Assembly (NCBI GenBank): GCA_963791325.1
Contig: CAWBRU010000011.1
Location: 1 to 64,000 of the forward strand
Source of the DNA: JBEVJK01 sp963791325
Lineage (GTDB): Bacteria; Pseudomonadota; Alphaproteobacteria; Rhizobiales; Rhizobiaceae
Length of the DNA stretch: 64,000 bases
Reading direction: 5' to 3'
The notes beneath the pieces are model-generated. The model was not told the DNA's origin. It searched no databases and worked only from the letters and a program-made list of their open reading frames with translations. This document shows positions 41,486-49,840 of the stretch, one piece after another. How positions within the stretch are numbered: position 1 is the stretch's first letter; each line of letters opens with the position of its first letter. A program made the translations under genes and the position numbers.

Positions 41486-43099
41486 TCACAGCAGCGGCAC
41501 CTCGATCACCACCACCAGCCCATCGCTGTGGAATTTGCGCCGGATCGTGCCGCCGAGTTCGCGGGTGATGTTCATGTCGATCAGCCGGGTGCCGAAGCTG
41601 GTCGTCTCCGGCTCGCTGAGCGGGGCCGAGCTCGCCTCCCGCCAGGTCAGCCCGAGCGTGCGCTGGCCGCCGGATTGGCGCAACTCCCAGGCCACGTTCA
41701 GGCTGCCGCCTTTGCCCGCCTCGCCGTATTTCAGCGCATTCGTTGCCAGCTCATGAAAGGTGAGGCCAAGCGCCTGGGTGGCGGTTTCGTCGAGCTCCAC
41801 CGGCGGGCCGGCCAGCGTGTCGTCGTCGAGATCCTTGCCGAACACCTGCTCGAGCTCGGTGCGCAGCAGCGCCCTGAGATCTGCCTTCTGCCAGCGCGAG
41901 CGGGTCAGCATATCCTGCGAGCTCGCCATCGCCTGGAGCCGGGCTGAGAACGACCCCTGGAAGGTCTCGATCGTGTCGGAATGGGTCGCGGTCTGACGGG
42001 CGATGGCCAGCACGCGCGCGATCGAGTTCTTGATGCGGTGCTTCATCTCCTGGAGCATCAGCTCGCGCTCCATCAGGCTCTTCTCCGTCGTCCGCTGCAG
42101 CGCCTCGACGGCTCGGTAGGCGCGCTCCTGCCAGCGCAGCAGCAGCGCAATGGCGGCGGCGAGCATCAGGCCGACCAGCCCGAGCGCCACCGGCGTCAGC
42201 CGCGACGACGGCAGCGTGAACGCCTCCGTCGGCCGGAATTCGAGTGTCCAGGGCTGGCCGGCGACGTCGATCTGGCGGGTGACCAGATGCGACTGCGACA
42301 GGTCTGCGCTCGGCCGCGCCTGTGAGCGGAACAAAAGCTTGTCGTCGGCGGGCTCGGCGCCTTCGAACACTTCGACATTGACCGGCAAAAGCGGCGACTG
42401 GCCGAGCGCGGCGCCAAACAGCTCGTTGCCGCGGAAGGCGGCATAGACGACACCTTCGACCGGCGCCCCGGTCGAGCCGGTCGTCTCGTCTTGCTGCGGC
42501 TCGGGCCGGAGCGCCAGGAACACCAGGAAGCCGGCGAAGGGCTGGGCGCCGCCGACCTTGCCGAGCTGGACTCGCCCGGTGGCGTGCATGGCGCCGTCGC
42601 GCAGCGCCGCCTCGAGCGCCGGCCGGCGCGGCGGGTCGCTGTACATGTCGTAGCCGATCCCCGTGGTTTCCTGCAGCGGCGCAAACAGCACGACGGGCAG
42701 CTGCCGGTCTGCCGCCGACGGTTGCCAGCTCGCGCCCCGCGATGGATATTGGCTCGCCAGATAGGCCCCGACATCGGCGGCATTCGCCGGCGTCGCCAGC
42801 CGCATGAAGCCGATCCCGCGCAGCCCGGTGTAGGTGTGGTCGAGGTCGAGCGCGCCGATGAAGTCGGCATATTGCTGGCGCGAGACAGCTCCCTGGTTGA
42901 CGCTCAGAAAGGCCTGCGCGGCCCGCAGCAGCGACAGATGCAGATCGATCCGCGCCTCGATGCGCGCCAGCGCATCGTCGGCGACGGCCTGGAACTTGAT
43001 GCGCCCGGCTTCCTCGTTGGCGACATAGGCGAACGCGGCCATCACCAGGCCGGCCAGAGCCACCGCGAGAAACGCGGCGAGGGGAAACAGCTTCTTCAA
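41486..43099 (-). CDS. Membrane HWE-type sensor histidine kinase with CHASE domain
   Basis: The 537-residue protein has an N-terminal membrane helix (about 7-27), a periplasmic CHASE-type sensor (about 45-285, containing YTGLRGIGFMRLA and GIGYDMYSDPPRRPALEAA), a second helix (about 300-322), a short coiled coil, and an HWE kinase core. The core has His354 in MLQEMKHRIKNSIARVLAIA, the intact N box FHELATNALKYGEAGKGG, and a TWRE / FGTRLID Gly-rich region. CHASE-HWE kinases are known inputs to PhyR. The CHASE domain senses small extracellular signals that are mostly unknown. It lies in the stress-response island but has no visible sigma-EcfG site of its own. Confidence 0.88.
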   Translation of the reverse strand: MKKLFPLAAFLAVALAGLVMAAFAYVANEEAGRIKFQAVADDALARIEARIDLHLSLLRAAQAFLSVNQGAVSRQQYADFIGALDLDHTYTGLRGIGFMRLATPANAADVGAYLASQYPSRGASWQPSAADRQLPVVLFAPLQETTGIGYDMYSDPPRRPALEAALRDGAMHATGRVQLGKVGGAQPFAGFLVFLALRPEPQQDETTGSTGAPVEGVVYAAFRGNELFGAALGQSPLLPVNVEVFEGAEPADDKLLFRSQARPSADLSQSHLVTRQIDVAGQPWTLEFRPTEAFTLPSSRLTPVALGLVGLMLAAAIALLLRWQERAYRAVEALQRTTEKSLMERELMLQEMKHRIKNSIARVLAIARQTATHSDTIETFQGSFSARLQAMASSQDMLTRSRWQKADLRALLRTELEQVFGKDLDDDTLAGPPVELDETATQALGLTFHELATNALKYGEAGKGGSLNVAWELRQSGGQRTLGLTWREASSAPLSEPETTSFGTRLIDMNITRELGGTIRRKFHSDGLVVVIEVPLL

Positions 43100-43284
43100 A
43101 CTTCGCGAAACTTCTGGAACGACGCCCGTCGAGGTTTAACGCGCGCGCTCGCCTTTGCAAGACATTCGATCTTACAGGGCCGCGGTCGGGATGCTTTTTT
43201 CGAAATCCGAAATAACCATGACGCAAGCGGGCGGGCCGTGCCATGGTGCCGGGCCGGAACGGGTGCGGCGAGCAGGGGAACAGC

Positions 43285-44511
43285 ATGCCGGTGGGTTTTC
43301 GCCATGACGATCTGCGCCGCCGCAACCGCGCCCTTCTGGTGTCCACCATCCGCCGTGCCGGCCAGCTGTCGCGTACCGATCTTGCCGGGCTTACCAAGCT
43401 CAGCCACTCGACCATTTCGGCGATCTCGGCCGATCTGATCGCGGAAGGCGTGCTCGGCGAACGGCCGTCGTCCGAAACCGCGGCGGCGCGGCGCGGCCGC
43501 CCGCAAGTGGCGCTCGGCCTCACCCCGTCGGCGGCTTCGGCCTTGATCATGGTGCTGTCGCTCGACCGGATCTCGGCAGCGCTGGTCGACTATTCCGGTT
43601 CGATCATCGAGGAAAGCGCGGTGCGGCTGCCCACCCAGACCGCCTCGCCCGATGACTTGACCGGGCGGCTCCTGGCGATGGCGCGGGGGATGGCGGCAAC
43701 CGCCGGGCAAAGTGCGCGCGGGCCGGTCGCCCGCGCGGTGCTGGCGATCCAGGGCACCACCGATGCGCTCGGCCGCACCATGCTGTGGTCGCCGATCGCC
43801 CCGGGCGCCGACGTTCCCTTCGCCGCGCTGCTCGAGGAGGCGCTCGGCGTGCCGGCCACGCTGGAGAACGATTGCAACATGATCGCGCTGGCGCTGCGCC
43901 GGAAGAGACCGGAACGCTATGGCCGCGATTTCATCGCCCTTCTGCTGTCGCATGGCATCGGCATGGGAATGGTGCTGAAGGGCGAGCTGTTCACCGGCAC
44001 CCACTCCTCGGGCGGCGAGTTCGGCCATATGGTGGTCAGGCCGGACGGTGCTCGTTGCCGCTGCGGCCGGCAAGGCTGCATCGAAGCCTATGCCGGCACC
44101 TATGCGATCTGGCGGCATGGCCATCTGCTTGCCGACGACGTCATGCCGACCGCCGAGATCGGCGCGGCGGAGATGACCGCCCTTGCCGGGCGGGCCCGCG
44201 CCGCCGACGGTCCGGAGCGCCGCGCCTTCGCGCGGGCGGGGGAGGCGATCGGCTTCGGCCTGGGCAGCCTGTTTGCGCTGATCGATCCGGCGCCGGTGGC
44301 GATCGTCGGCCAGGGCGCCCACACCTTCGACCTGATCGAGCCGGCGCTGCGCCGGGCGATCGCCCGCACCGCGGGAGGCCAGCATTTGGGGGCCATCTCG
44401 TTCGCGACGGAGGCCGACGAGATGCCGCTGATCTTGAGCGGCGCGGCGATGCGCGCGCTGACCGCCATCGATGAAGAGATCGTCGCGCCTGGCCCCGGCG
44501 CCGGCGCGTGA
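43285..44511 (+). CDS. ROK family transcriptional regulator / sugar-kinase-like protein
   Basis: The 408-residue protein has an N-terminal winged helix-turn-helix (about 10-65; LSRTDLAGLTKLSHSTISAI) and a C-terminal ROK fold with ATP-binding-type motifs. The ROK signature is HSSGGEFGHMVVRPDGARCR followed by CGRQGCIEAYAG, which includes the zinc-binding Cys and His residues. Members are xylose/N-acetylglucosamine-type repressors that sense sugars. The effector is unknown, and no sugar genes are adjacent. ATG 43285 follows GGGGAA and matches the usual distance to the HTH; a frame start 14 codons earlier is not favoured. It is divergent from the CHASE kinase. Confidence 0.85.
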   Translation: MPVGFRHDDLRRRNRALLVSTIRRAGQLSRTDLAGLTKLSHSTISAISADLIAEGVLGERPSSETAAARRGRPQVALGLTPSAASALIMVLSLDRISAALVDYSGSIIEESAVRLPTQTASPDDLTGRLLAMARGMAATAGQSARGPVARAVLAIQGTTDALGRTMLWSPIAPGADVPFAALLEEALGVPATLENDCNMIALALRRKRPERYGRDFIALLLSHGIGMGMVLKGELFTGTHSSGGEFGHMVVRPDGARCRCGRQGCIEAYAGTYAIWRHGHLLADDVMPTAEIGAAEMTALAGRARAADGPERRAFARAGEAIGFGLGSLFALIDPAPVAIVGQGAHTFDLIEPALRRAIARTAGGQHLGAISFATEADEMPLILSGAAMRALTAIDEEIVAPGPGAGA

Positions 44512-44565
44512 CCGACAGGCGAGCCGGGAGCGCTCGCCGGACGGGCGACGCCGGGCTCCTTCGCC

Positions 44566-45462
44566 TCAGCCGGGCACCAGCACCTGCAGCGACTTGGGAT
44601 GGATCACCACCGTGGTCTGGCGATCGAGCCGCTGCAACTCGCCGTCGATGACGCAGCGCTGCCGCCGCTTGGGCGCCAGGATGTTGAGCACCACCCTCTC
44701 GGCCTGGTGGATCTCGACCTGGTCGTTGTTGCGCCACTTGCCGAGAACCATGTTGAACAGGAACTTGATCAGTTCGGTGCGCTGCCGCGCCACCGTGACG
44801 TAGATGCCGAGCGTGCCGCCGTCGGGATGGTCGGCATAGGGCAGGTGGCCCTCGCCGAACAGATTGTTGGTGATGCCGATGCCGGCGGTGCGGGCCAGCA
44901 CCTCGGCATCGCCGATCCGCATCTCGACCTTCATCGTCGGCGGGTTGTGGATGGTATTCCAGGTGGCGCGCAGCGATGCGCGGATCTTACCCAGCCTGGA
45001 GCCGAACTCCATCCGCTCGCGCAGCCGTACCATCTTGGCGTGCATGCCGATCGAGAACTGGTGGATGAACGGGCGGTCGTTGGCGGTGGCGACGTCGACG
45101 GCGGTGATCTTGCCCGCGGCGAAGGCGTCGATCGCCGCATCCAAGGTCAGCGGGATGCCGAGCGAGCGGGCAAACAGGTTCATCGTTCCTGCCGGCAGCA
45201 CCGCCAGCGCCTTGTGCGTGTCCTTGAGACAGCCGGCGGCGGCCGAGATCGTGCCGTCGCCGCCGCCCGCCAGGATCACGTCGGCCGTGCGCGAGGACGC
45301 TGCCTTGGCGAGCGCGTCGACGACGTGCCGGCCGGCGACCACCTCGACCTCCAGGCTATGTCCGGCGGCCTCCAGCTTGGCGCGCATGCGCGCGCTCAAC
45401 GCGTCGAGGTCGGTGGTGCGCAACGTGCCGCCATCACGATTGAGCACTGCCAGAAAATGCAT
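44566..45462 (-). CDS. Diacylglycerol kinase catalytic-domain protein (YegS-like)
   Basis: The 298-residue protein has the lipid-kinase signature GGGDGTISA at residues 66-74 and PAGTMNLFARSLG further on, the usual DAGK/YegS nucleotide and metal site. Relatives phosphorylate diacylglycerol or other lipid or sphingoid substrates. The C-terminal part is beta-rich (VVLNILAPKRRQRCVIDGEL). A sigma-EcfG-type promoter at 45513-45537 lies 51 bp upstream, so it is probably stress-induced; membrane lipid remodelling under stress would be a natural role. It converges on the ROK gene and is divergent from the PRC-barrel gene. Confidence 0.88.
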   Translation of the reverse strand: MHFLAVLNRDGGTLRTTDLDALSARMRAKLEAAGHSLEVEVVAGRHVVDALAKAASSRTADVILAGGGDGTISAAAGCLKDTHKALAVLPAGTMNLFARSLGIPLTLDAAIDAFAAGKITAVDVATANDRPFIHQFSIGMHAKMVRLRERMEFGSRLGKIRASLRATWNTIHNPPTMKVEMRIGDAEVLARTAGIGITNNLFGEGHLPYADHPDGGTLGIYVTVARQRTELIKFLFNMVLGKWRNNDQVEIHQAERVVLNILAPKRRQRCVIDGELQRLDRQTTVVIHPKSLQVLVPG

Positions 45463-45512
45463 GACGTCCTTTCGGCCAGCGCTTTCGGGGGCCCGGCAAC
45501 GCGACCGCCGTC

Positions 45513-45537
45513 AACGGGGCCGGGGTCACAAAGTTCC
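45513..45537 (-). promoter_or_regulatory. Sigma-EcfG-type promoter for the DAGK-like gene
   Basis: On the minus strand: GGAAC (45537-45533), 16-base spacer, CGTT (45516-45513). It is divergent from the PRC-barrel promoter at 45607-45631 in the same intergenic region. Confidence 0.78.
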
Positions 45538-45606
45538 AACAAAATCAATGGTTCGCCTGGCCTGTCGCGGTTCCGTTCCGGGCCTCGGCAGGGGCTTATC
45601 GGGGGC

Positions 45607-45631
45607 GGAACTCAATCGGAGTGGCTACGTT
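45607..45631 (+). promoter_or_regulatory. Sigma-EcfG-type promoter for the PRC-barrel gene
   Basis: GGAAC (45607-45611), 16-base spacer, CGTT (45628-45631), 95 bp before ATG 45726. Exact consensus. Confidence 0.8.
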
Positions 45632-45725
45632 GTCAGGTTGTGGAGCCGCGCGCGTCTCTCCCTGCGACAGTCGAGTCGCGACGCGGCAAGTGCACCTCAA
45701 GATCAATGCACAAGGAGACGCTATC

Positions 45726-46279
45726 ATGATCCGCAAGCTTTTGGCCACCTCGGCCATCGCCGCCGTCGTTGCGACCGGCGCGTTTGCCCAGTCCAGCACC
45801 ACCCAGACCGCGCCCGCCGATGCCAATGCCCCGGCGGCGACGACCGACCAGGCCGCCCCGGCCCCGGTCAAACCTGCCGACGGCTTTCTGGCCACCAATC
45901 TGATCGGCGAGAACGTCTATAACGGCACCGGCGACAACGCCGAGAATATCGGCGACGTCAACGATCTGGTGCTCGACGGCAAGGGCATGGTCAAGTCGGT
46001 GGTGATCGGCGTCGGCGGCTTCCTCGGCGTCGGCGAGAAGAACGTCGAGATGGGCTTCGATAAGATCAAATGGGCCGAGAAGAACGGCGACCGTTGGATC
46101 GTCGTAGCGCCACCAAGGATGAGCTGAAGGGGCTTCCGACCTTCGATCGCCGCCCGTACGACCCGGCGCCGGCGGCGATGTCGACCTCTTCGACCGACGG
46201 CACAGGCATGGCTCCGGCGACGACCGACACCACGCAGCCGGCCGCACCGGCGACCGGCACCGGCACGACAGCTCAGTAG
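45726..46279 (+). pseudogene. Secreted PRC-barrel protein, one frameshift
   Basis: The protein (about 185 residues after correction) has a signal peptide (cut near GAFAQ), a Thr/Ala/Pro linker and a PRC-barrel (GENVYNGTGDNAENIGDVND, VVIGVGGFLGVGEKNVEMGF). It then breaks at 46108-46110, where the sense continues as SATKDELKGLPTFDRRPYD, and ends with a Thr/Ala/Gly tail at 46279. Here a base is missing (GT-AGC for GTC-AGC). Without repair it would stop at 46127. PRC-barrel proteins of this secreted type are frequent in rhizobial stress regulons; a sigma-EcfG-type site precedes it. A strong terminator follows. Confidence 0.82.
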
Positions 46280-46301
46280 TCTATTCGCTCGAGCTTATGG
46301 A

Positions 46302-46328
46302 GAGGCCCGTCAAGCGGGCCTCTTTTTT
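46302..46328 (+). terminator. Intrinsic terminator after the PRC-barrel gene
   Basis: GAGGCCCG-TCAAG-CGGGCCTC (46302-46322) is followed by TTTTTT. The 8-bp GC stem and T-run are typical. Confidence 0.9.
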
Positions 46329-46511
46329 GCCGATCTTGCGCATAGCGTCAGAGCGGAAAACCTGTCAACCTGTCATGCAGTAGAGCAATCACCCCATCCC
46401 ACAGGTGGCGATTTTTCGCCCAAGCGAGGCATGAAAAAGGGCCGGTCGGGCATCACGGATCGCACCGAAAGAGGGCACGTTTCGTGCACTTCGACGCCCT
46501 GTTCGTGCAGT

Positions 46512-47363
46512 TCAAGCGGCGGATGCGCGCTTCTTCGACCGGCTGGCACCGGGGGCTTTTTTGGCCTTCACGGGCGCCGCCTTGCCGCCCTCCTGCTCCA
46601 GGCTCTTGCGCAGAATATCGGCGAGGTTGATCACGTTCTCCCGCGGCGCTTCCACCGGCTTCGGGGGTGCCTTGCCCTGCTGCTTGGCCTTGATCAGTTC
46701 GAGAAGCGCATTCTCATAGGTGTCCTCGAACCGCGCCGGATCGAACTTTCCTGCTTTCTTTTCAATGATTAAGCTCGCGATCTCCGCCATCTCGGGGTCG
46801 ACCTTGACCTTTGGCACATTGTCGAAGGCGTCCTTGGCGTCGACGACCCAATTGTCGTAGCGAAGTGTCGTCATCAGCAGTCCGTTGCGAAGCGGCTCGA
46901 TCACCACGGGGCGCTCGCGCTGATAGAGCACGATCGAGGCGACGCCGCTCAGCTTCTTTTTTTCCATCGCCTGCCGAATAACCGCGAAGGCTTCGCTTCC
47001 GACCTTGTCGGCCGGATAAAGGAAGTAGGTCTTGTCGCGATAGAGAGATGGCACGTTGTCGCGGTCGACGAACGCACTCAGCTCGACCGTATGTTCGGCC
47101 TGAACCTTGAGCTGATTGATCTCATCGGGCTCGATTTCCAGATATTCGTCGCCTTCGAGCTCGTAACCTTTGACCTGATCTTCACGGTCGACCGGTTCGC
47201 CCGTTTCCTCATCGACATAGATGCTCTTTACGGGCGTCTCGGTGCGGCGGTCCAGCGTCCGAAAATGCACCTTCCCGCTCTCGCTCGTGGCTCCCGTCAG
47301 CTTGACCGCGCAGGACACGCTGGCCAGCTTCAGGAACCCTTTCCAAACCGCGCGCGCAACCAT
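46512..47363 (-). CDS. ku: Non-homologous end-joining protein Ku
   Basis: The 283-residue protein is a bacterial Ku core, which binds DNA ends and recruits ligase. It has the start RAVWKGFLKLASVSCAVKLT, DRRTETPVKSIYVDEETGEP, YLEIEPDEINQLKVQAEHTV, and a Lys/Ala-rich C-terminal tail typical of bacterial Ku. ATG 47363 is chosen by comparison with family N-termini; a longer frame begins at 47405. A sigma-EcfG-type site (47396-47420) lies 33 bp upstream; in Sinorhizobium some ku genes are also under RpoE2. A ligase-domain LigD protein is encoded at 14730-15617. Confidence 0.94.
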   Translation of the reverse strand: MVARAVWKGFLKLASVSCAVKLTGATSESGKVHFRTLDRRTETPVKSIYVDEETGEPVDREDQVKGYELEGDEYLEIEPDEINQLKVQAEHTVELSAFVDRDNVPSLYRDKTYFLYPADKVGSEAFAVIRQAMEKKKLSGVASIVLYQRERPVVIEPLRNGLLMTTLRYDNWVVDAKDAFDNVPKVKVDPEMAEIASLIIEKKAGKFDPARFEDTYENALLELIKAKQQGKAPPKPVEAPRENVINLADILRKSLEQEGGKAAPVKAKKAPGASRSKKRASAA

Positions 47364-47395
47364 GCCCGTCTCCATTTTCCAGGTGAGCATTGTCC

Positions 47396-47420
47396 AACGT
47401 AGCAATGCAAACGTCGTTCC
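47396..47420 (-). promoter_or_regulatory. Sigma-EcfG-type promoter for ku
   Basis: On the minus strand: GGAAC (47420-47416), 16-base spacer, CGTT (47399-47396), 33 bp before ATG 47363. The site itself overlaps the longer possible ku frame, which supports the shorter start. Confidence 0.8.
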
Positions 47421-47600
47421 ACCGGGTCAAGATCGTGAACGGCCGGGCAGGATTGTCTCCAATCTGTGAACAAACCATCGACGATCCGGCACCTGGTCGA
47501 TTTTGCCTTGCGCTCCGACATAGTCTGGCGACAAACGACGCTGTTCTTCCGCAGTGAAGCACCTGTCGTCGTCCGCCTCAACACAGAAAGGGCAGAACCG

Positions 47601-48533
47601 ATGCTCAGCCAGATCAAGGGACTGCATCACGTCACATCGATGGCCAAGGATGCTGCCGAGAACAATGCGTTCTTCACCCACACGCTCGGCTTGCGGCGGG
47701 TCAAGAAGACCGTCAACTTCGACGCGCCGGACGTCTACCATCTCTACTACGGCGATGGCCACGGCACGCCGGGTTCGGTGATGACCTATTTCCCGTTTCC
47801 CAATATCGGCCGCGGGCGGCGCGGTACCGGCGAGGTCGGGCTCACCACATTCTCCGTGCCGGAAGGCAGTCTCGGCTATTGGACCGACCGCTTGACGGCG
47901 GCCAGCGTGCGCGAAGTGCGCGCCGACGAGCCCTTCGGTGCACCGAGGCTGCGCTTCGAAGGCCCGGATGGCGACAGCTTTGCCCTGGTCGAGGATCGTT
48001 CCGACCCGCGCACACCTTGGGTCCAGGGCGGCATTGCCGGTGATGAGGCGATCCGCGGCTTCCACTCGGTCGCGCTGCGACTGCGCGATGCCGGCCGGAC
48101 CAAGGAACTGCTGACCTTCATGGGCTACCGGCCGGTCGAGGAGAAAGGCGGCATCACCCGCCTTGCGCTTGATCACGGCAACGGCGCCCACATCATCGAC
48201 ATCGAGACGCTGCCCGGCACGCCGCCGGCCGATCTCGGCGCCGGCTCCGTCCACCACGTCGCCTTTGCGGTGGCGGACCGAGCTGCCCAGCTGGAGGTCC
48301 GCAAGGCGCTGGCCGACACCGGCTATCAGGTCACGCCGGTGATCGACCGCGATTATTTCTGGGCGATCTATTTCCGCACCCCGGGCGGGGTGTTGTTCGA
48401 AGTGGCCACCAACGAGCCGGGGTTCGACCGCGACGAGGACGAAGCCCATCTCGGCGAGGCGTTGAAGTTGCCGAGCCAGCACGCGCATCTCAGGGCGTAT
48501 CTGGAGAAGCATCTCGAGCCGTTGGCCGACTGA
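47601..48533 (+). CDS. Ring-cleaving dioxygenase (glyoxalase/VOC type, MhqO/PcpA-like)
   Basis: The 310-residue protein consists of two VOC halves: KGLHHVTSMAKDAAENNAFF at the start and IRGFHSVALRLRDAGRTKEL near residue 150. The metal-ligand positions are visible as His in LHHVT, His in VHHVAFAV and the terminal Glu in GVLFEVATNEPGF. Family members such as hydroquinone dioxygenases cleave aromatic rings with Fe(II) and are linked to quinone detoxification. ATG 47601 follows AGAAAGGG and starts exactly at the conserved region; an earlier in-frame start is not supported. It is followed by an esterase gene 10 bp later. Confidence 0.88.
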   Translation: MLSQIKGLHHVTSMAKDAAENNAFFTHTLGLRRVKKTVNFDAPDVYHLYYGDGHGTPGSVMTYFPFPNIGRGRRGTGEVGLTTFSVPEGSLGYWTDRLTAASVREVRADEPFGAPRLRFEGPDGDSFALVEDRSDPRTPWVQGGIAGDEAIRGFHSVALRLRDAGRTKELLTFMGYRPVEEKGGITRLALDHGNGAHIIDIETLPGTPPADLGAGSVHHVAFAVADRAAQLEVRKALADTGYQVTPVIDRDYFWAIYFRTPGGVLFEVATNEPGFDRDEDEAHLGEALKLPSQHAHLRAYLEKHLEPLAD

Positions 48534-48543
48534 GGAGAGAACC

Positions 48544-49176
48544 ATGGCCAGCGATCTCTATGCCCATCTGCGCACGGCCGGGTCCAGCCCCGCACCGCTG
48601 GTCTTCGCCTTTCATGGCACCGGCGGCGACGAGCACCAGCTGCTCGACATTGCCGGCCAGGTGCTGCCCGGCGCGCCCGTCGTCGCACCGCGCGGCGACG
48701 TGCTCGAGCATGGTGCGGCGCGCTTCTTCCGGCGCACCGGGGAGGGCGTCTACGACATGGCCGACCTTGCCGCACGGACCCGCAAGATGGCGCAATTCGT
48801 CGCCGCGGAGGCCGGCGGCACCCGTCCGCTGGTGGGCATCGGCTATTCGAACGGCGCCAACATCCTCGCCGCCGTGCTGTTCGCCGAGCCCGCGCTGTTC
48901 GACGCCGCGGTGCTGATGCATCCGCTGATCCCGTTCGAGCCGCAGCTCGCCGGGCCGCTCGCCGGCCGCCAGGTGCTGATCACCGCCGGGCGCCGCGATC
49001 CGATCTGCCCGCCCGGCCTCACCCGGCGCCTCGCCGAGGCCCTGATCGCAGGGGGTGCAAAGGTCGAGCTGGAATGGCACGATGGCGGCCATGAGCTGCG
49101 CCCGGCGGAGCTGACTGCGGCGCATCGCTTCCTGGCGCCGCTCGCTTCCGGGATTGCCGCGAAAGGAGATCGATAA
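48544..49176 (+). CDS. Alpha/beta hydrolase (phospholipase/carboxylesterase, MhqD-like)
   Basis: The 210-residue protein has the alpha/beta-hydrolase oxyanion region FAFHGTGGDEHQL, the nucleophile Ser102 in GYSNGANIL, the Asp in GRRDPICPPG and the His in HDGGHELRP, so the catalytic triad is complete. It is of the carboxylesterase/phospholipase type that often follows MhqO-like dioxygenases. It overlaps the next gene by 1 bp (TAATG). Substrate unknown. Confidence 0.88.
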   Translation: MASDLYAHLRTAGSSPAPLVFAFHGTGGDEHQLLDIAGQVLPGAPVVAPRGDVLEHGAARFFRRTGEGVYDMADLAARTRKMAQFVAAEAGGTRPLVGIGYSNGANILAAVLFAEPALFDAAVLMHPLIPFEPQLAGPLAGRQVLITAGRRDPICPPGLTRRLAEALIAGGAKVELEWHDGGHELRPAELTAAHRFLAPLASGIAAKGDR

Positions 49177-49481
49177 TGGCCGGTCCGGAGGACGAGATCC
49201 GCTACCAGGACAATGGCTCGAAGGGCGTCTATGTCATCGACGGACCGGGCGGGGCCAAGGCGGAGATGGGGATCACCAAAGTCGGCGAGCACCAGATCAT
49301 CATCGACCATACCGACGTCGACGACGCTTTCCGCGGCAAGGGCGCCGGCCTGCGCCTGGTCACCCGGGCCGTCGAAGATGCACGCCGCGCCGGCAAGACG
49401 GTGATCCCGCTCTGCCCGTTCGCCAACGCACAGTTCCGCCGCCATCCCGAATGGGCCGACGTGTTGAAGAAGGCGCGCTGA
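49176..49481 (+). CDS. Small GNAT (YidJ/YjdJ-like) N-acetyltransferase
   Basis: The 101-residue protein is the short GNAT type: VDDAFRGKGAGLRLVTRAVE carries the acetyl-CoA pyrophosphate loop (R-G-K-G-A-G), followed by VIPLCPFANAQFRRHPEWAD. It is directly coupled to the esterase gene (1-bp overlap). Targets are unknown; relatives are small cytoplasmic acetyltransferases. A sister protein is encoded just downstream. Confidence 0.88.
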   Translation: MAGPEDEIRYQDNGSKGVYVIDGPGGAKAEMGITKVGEHQIIIDHTDVDDAFRGKGAGLRLVTRAVEDARRAGKTVIPLCPFANAQFRRHPEWADVLKKAR

Positions 49482-49540
49482 TGGCGGCAGGAACCGGAAG
49501 CCGGACCAGCCATTTCCGTCAACGAGGAGCCCCGAGCCGC

Positions 49541-49840
49541 ATGAACTCTTCCGGCGAGGAGATCCGGCTCGAGCGGCGCGGCCATCGCGGCCGCTACGTG
49601 CTGGAGCTCGACGACGGGACGGCGGCGGAACTCACTTATGTCGACAGCGGCCCCGGTCATATCCTTGTCGACCACACCTGGGTCCCGCCTCGCTGGCGCG
49701 GACGCGGCTTGGCCGAGCGCCTGGTCCAGAGGGTGGTTGCCGACGCGCGCCGCGACGGGCTGAAGATCACCCCGCTTTGCCGCTATGTGGCGACGGAATT
49801 CCGCCGGCATCGCGACTGGGCGGACGTCCTGCAGCCTTAG
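49541..49840 (+). CDS. Second small GNAT N-acetyltransferase, paralogue of the preceding gene
   Basis: The 99-residue protein has the same layout as its neighbour: VDHTWVPPRWRGRGLAERLV with the acetyl-CoA loop (R-W-R-G-R-G-L), then ITPLCRYVATEFRRHRDWAD. The similarity of the two (IDHT/VDHT, PLC, FRRH, DWAD) shows a tandem duplication. ATG 49541 follows GAGGAGCC. A start at ATG 49481, overlapping the previous stop, would add 20 non-conserved residues. Confidence 0.85.
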   Translation: MNSSGEEIRLERRGHRGRYVLELDDGTAAELTYVDSGPGHILVDHTWVPPRWRGRGLAERLVQRVVADARRDGLKITPLCRYVATEFRRHRDWADVLQP

